Below, one piece after another: positions 60,646-64,000 of a DNA stretch of 64,000 nucleotides (its first letter is position 1; every line of letters begins with the position of its first letter). This stretch comes from Anticarsia gemmatalis (lineage: Eukaryota > Arthropoda > Insecta > Lepidoptera > Erebidae), in NCBI RefSeq assembly GCF_050436995.1, contig NC_134770.1, positions 3,110,501-3,174,500 of the forward strand, written 5' to 3'. The notes beneath the pieces are model-generated. The model was not told the DNA's origin. It ran no database searches and was given only the letters and a program-made list of their open reading frames with translations. A program made the position numbers and the translations under genes.

Positions 60646-61270
60646 TAACTACTGAGCTTAGGGAGTTGAAACTGGGTTGTTAGGGTGGTTTAAAGCATAC
60701 GCTGAAGCGATAGCGGGTAGAAAATATTTTTTAATAAGAATCTGAATGAAATGTTAGTTTTAAAAGTTTGTACGATTTTTCGGGATATAAGATTTGAGTA
60801 GCTGACCTTAGTTGAAAATAAAAACGGACAATTTTATTGAATGACAGTAGCCTTGATTATGAGCCACAGACCTCTGAAGTCACTCATATTTTCACTTTGT
60901 AGTAAATACAACATTAATAGTTTATTTGACTAGCTTAACAAAAACCTGCTTTGTAAACATTCAAACGTAAGAAACATATGTTTATGGCAAGTCTATTATC
61001 TATCATACATTTACACATTCTATTAGTTGTTGATAATTCCTACTTTTATTTAACCAAATAATAAAATATCTCCATTCTCTTGAGGCAATCTCCACAAAAT
61101 TCAAAGTTAAAATCGGCCTCGTAAGCTCTTTCACATACGCGCGAGAAAACTGCTTGTTCTGAACATCAAACATTTCAATTTTACATTCAAAGCTTTTACC
61201 AACAAAATTGGTGTTTTAAATGACCTAGTTTTATAATATGCTTTTAAGATATTTTATATTTTGTATTCCA
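60646..61270. other. no supported gene
   Basis: CGCTGAAGCGATAGCGGGTA near 60701-60720 resembles a segment seen in lepidopteran repeats but cannot be delimited. Confidence 0.3.
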
Positions 61271-61450
61271 TAGATGGGTGACCGCATAGTGGTATTTGAA
61301 CTGGGGGTCTCCGTGCTTCGGAGGGCACGTAAAAAGTCGGTCCCGGCTGTTATCTACTAAGGTAACAGTCGTTAAGCCATGTCAAAGGCCTTCGGGCGGC
61401 TTGAACAACTTTGACACTAGGTTGACCACTGACCATACGATAAGAAGAAG
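61271..61450 (+). mobile_element. retroposon 3' end (family E), well preserved
   Basis: It runs TAGATGGGTGACCGCATAGT, CTCCGTGCTTCGGAGGGCAC, GTCGGTCCCGGCTG, GGCCTTCGGGCGGCTTGAAC and ends GATAAGAAGAAG, a short (AAG)n tail. The upstream GCGCTCAC part is absent, so it is 5' truncated. The core can form two alternative hairpins. Confidence 0.8.
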
Positions 61451-62256
61451 ATATTTTTTAAACATAGCTTTACTCGCATGTTTTGACTTTATAGAACCTT
61501 TATACTTTTCTTTCTTCTGCTAATATCCTAATTGTTCGCAAATGGGTTATTCGTTATCGCAGACTTCCAAAAAATACGATTTTATTTTAAAATATTTCGG
61601 ATCTCCTTGTACTTAGCGCCAGTAATTAGAAAGTTAAGTTAAGTAAGTAATATGTTTGAGCAATTCTTCACCACTCAAGATAAACCCTCCTCTATTCTCA
61701 AATTACTGTATAATATTACAAATGAAAAAAATACTTTTAGCATTAGCTAAGCAACCATGTTGAAACAAAAGTCCAATGAAACTTTATTTTGATTAAATTT
61801 TAATCGACGCATGCTTTCTAACATTGTGAAAGAAAAGTCCTAATGACGTTATATTTCTGTAGAAATTGCAGAAATTCCTAAAACCCATATAAAAGGGACC
61901 TCAATAAATAACGAAACAAATAAAACTCCTAAACCTATAACTATTTTAATATCAGATTATAGTGCTTACGTGAGAATCCTAGGCAATATTCTATTTCCAG
62001 TTCACGTTACATAAACCATTATCAGGTTATAACATCTCAAATGTGCTATAAAAATATATTTTATATTCCTTTATTGAAAAAAATGTTCGTCTGTTTTTGT
62101 GTTACTATGAAGATTGTGAAAAAGAAAATGTTTAGTTTACGTTTATTTGATATATTTAGATAAATAGGTTTTTTTGATAAATTGAGAATTGCACAGAATA
62201 GGTCCTGTATAATTTGTATGATTTCTATTCATACATTAATTAGCAGCCACGTGTAA
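61451..62256. other. no supported feature
   Basis: AT-rich, no open frame or repeat end recognised. Confidence 0.4.
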
Positions 62257-62518
62257 TCTATACTAATATTATAAAGCTGAAGAGTTTGTTTGTTTGTTTG
62301 TTTGTTTGAACGCGCTAATCTCAGGAACTACTGGTCCGATTTATAAAATTCTTTCAGTGTTACATAGCCCATTTATCGAGGAAGGTTATAGGCTATATAT
62401 CATCACGCTACAACCAATAGGAGCAGAGTAGCAACGAGAAATGTTACAAAAACGGGGAAAATTATGCCCCGTTCTCTCTTATGTGTGTGACGCAAGCGAC
62501 GTTGCGCGGGTCAGCTAG
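62257..62518 (+). mobile_element. Lep1-type non-autonomous Helitron, intact ends
   Basis: It starts TCTATACTAATATTATAAAG after A and ends GCGCGGGTCAGCTAG before T. The hairpin near the 3' end is slightly altered (CGCAA-GCGACG-TTGCG). It is the copy closest to a consensus in the window. Confidence 0.92.
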
Positions 62519-64000
62519 TAAAAGATGAAATCATGACAATCACCCAATTGCGTAAGATTTTTTAAGAAAACTCCAATACACTAACCGTTTTATTAAACTC
62601 AAAACCTTGTAATTAGTTATAGTTTTTATTATGGTGTAAATCATGTTTACTACTTTGTCAGTCCCAGGAACAACAATTGGAGCCTTTAAATTATCATGTT
62701 TACTTCCATTCTTGTTTGCAGGCCAACATTCAGAACAATGCTATAACACTACTTAGAAAGTTAGCAGCAAACATGTGATCTGCCAGTGGTAATGGTTTCG
62801 CGTTTCAGTGAATGCAAAAAGGATGGATGCGAGCCTTCTTACGTAGCCCACTGCTTTAGAAGTAATTAAGGCCATAGCGCAAACGCAACGGAAATGTACC
62901 TAAATTTCAATCCAATGTGTCACGTAAAAACTGAAATTTGTAACTAGGAACTTCTGAATGATAGTGTTAATATGCGTTTGGTCTTTTACGCAGCAAGTTT
63001 AGAATTAACTTAAGAGTGAATAGATGTGTGAATTAGAATTACATTTCTAGAAGCTGTAAAGATTATAATGTCCTTCCAGCAGACAGTCGATTACGGTAGC
63101 CGGTTTCATTGAAACCAGCCAAAATTTGTTCGTATGATCTCTACTTAGGTAAGGGGTCGCCACACGGCAACCGAAAACTAAGCCTAGCATGGTAACCAAA
63201 TTCGCTCTCTCAAAAGTCCTAACTATGCTAGCAGATAAATAACTTAACGATTCTCCTACAATAAGGATACTTGTTCAACAGAAACATACTACAACCTTAT
63301 TTCTTCTACACTGTTCCAAAGACCGAAGCACCAAAGTGGGTCAGTTTGAGTAAATATGTTGTTACCCGTACAATATTCTACAACAAACATTTTACTCGAA
63401 CAAACCCTCGAACAGCAACTAGTAAACGTAATAAAAATAGCTTTTACGATCAACCGTTTCTATATCTTTTATGGGAACATTTGAGGTGATTACAAAACAT
63501 TTTATTTGCGGGTAGGCAACAAAATTTCAATAATCGACGAGTAGCAGGCCGTGGCGTCGTTAGACAGATTCGAATTGTACTATTGTCACGTCCAACATTG
63601 ATGTTCGTGTTTGGGTGGTGATATGAGCAGAGCGATTAGCGGTTTAGTGAAAACTGTTGATGCAATTGCAAAATAAAAATCAGATATTTTTGTTAGAGAA
63701 CTTTAAAAATACAGCTGGTAACCACGAAAGCAACTTAGTGTAGGCAAAGCGCATTTAACAATTGAGCATTATACGTTATACATGAAAAAAAACATCAAAA
63801 AGAAAAATAATACGAATACGTACTTGTAGAAGTATACCAGAAGAATAGATATTGCGTGAGTAGCCAAAAGCCTTGCTTTTATGTTATTCTTACAATCTTT
63901 AGAGCATTTCTTAGGCTTTCATCTGAAGGCTATTTCAAAAACCTTCAAAACAAGGTTGACCACATCTAAACCAAAATCTAAATCTATCCATAAACTATAC
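62519..64000. other. no supported gene
   Basis: A small hairpin, GGTTTCA-T-TGAAACC, lies near 63102-63116. The open frame at 63271-63489 lacks any recognisable domain. Confidence 0.4.

Noticed and set aside
1..64000. CRISPR array, prophage or bacterial operon content
   Set aside because: No regularly spaced short repeats, no dense coding and no ribosome-binding-site pattern. The repeats are eukaryotic transposons.

Overview
The window is insect nuclear DNA, almost certainly from a lepidopteran (moth or butterfly) and plausibly a noctuoid, although the family is only a guess. It is AT-rich (about one third G+C by eye) and has no bacterial-style gene organisation. It is full of short repeats of kinds widespread in Lepidoptera: Lep1-type non-autonomous Helitrons (5' TC, 3' CTAG, inserted between A and T), several tRNA-headed SINE families, LINE 3' ends and MITE-like inverted repeats. 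The longest open frame, 142 codons near 49.7 kb, is antisense to a SINE. I cannot support any complete conserved protein-coding gene. The window reads as intergenic or deep intronic sequence.

Layout. 0-4.3 kb: SINE remnants and a diverged head-to-tail duplication, one copy of which is split by another SINE. 4.3-15.6 kb: mostly unannotatable AT-rich DNA with a GATA-motif cluster and isolated SINE or Helitron remnants. 15.6-20.8 kb: a small tandem duplication, two Helitrons (one inside a SINE), and SINE and LINE ends. 25.1-25.9 kb: a Helitron-like element carrying a nested 5'-truncated LINE with a clean 14-bp target-site duplication. 28.4 and 47.9 kb: two C+G-richer blocks with CRE palindromes that look like promoters or first exons. 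39.7-40.4 kb: a 384-bp tandem duplication. 50.4-50.9 kb: a very young element with 214-bp inverted arms. 51-52.5 kb: nested repeats. 54.2-56.4 kb: three Helitrons, two of them an inverted pair. 56.4-57.0 kb: a 70-bp block duplicated without change. 57.6 kb: the best small protein-coding candidate (78 codons). 59.4-60.6 kb: a MITE followed by a three-copy tandem array. 62.3 kb: an intact Helitron.

No genes can be shown to work together. The history is one of layered insertion (Helitron into SINE, LINE into Helitron), local duplication and decay. The pieces most likely to be functional are the CRE-bearing blocks, the unchanged 70-bp duplicate and the 57.6 kb open frame. All boundaries were read by eye, and family names rest on recognised motifs without any database comparison.
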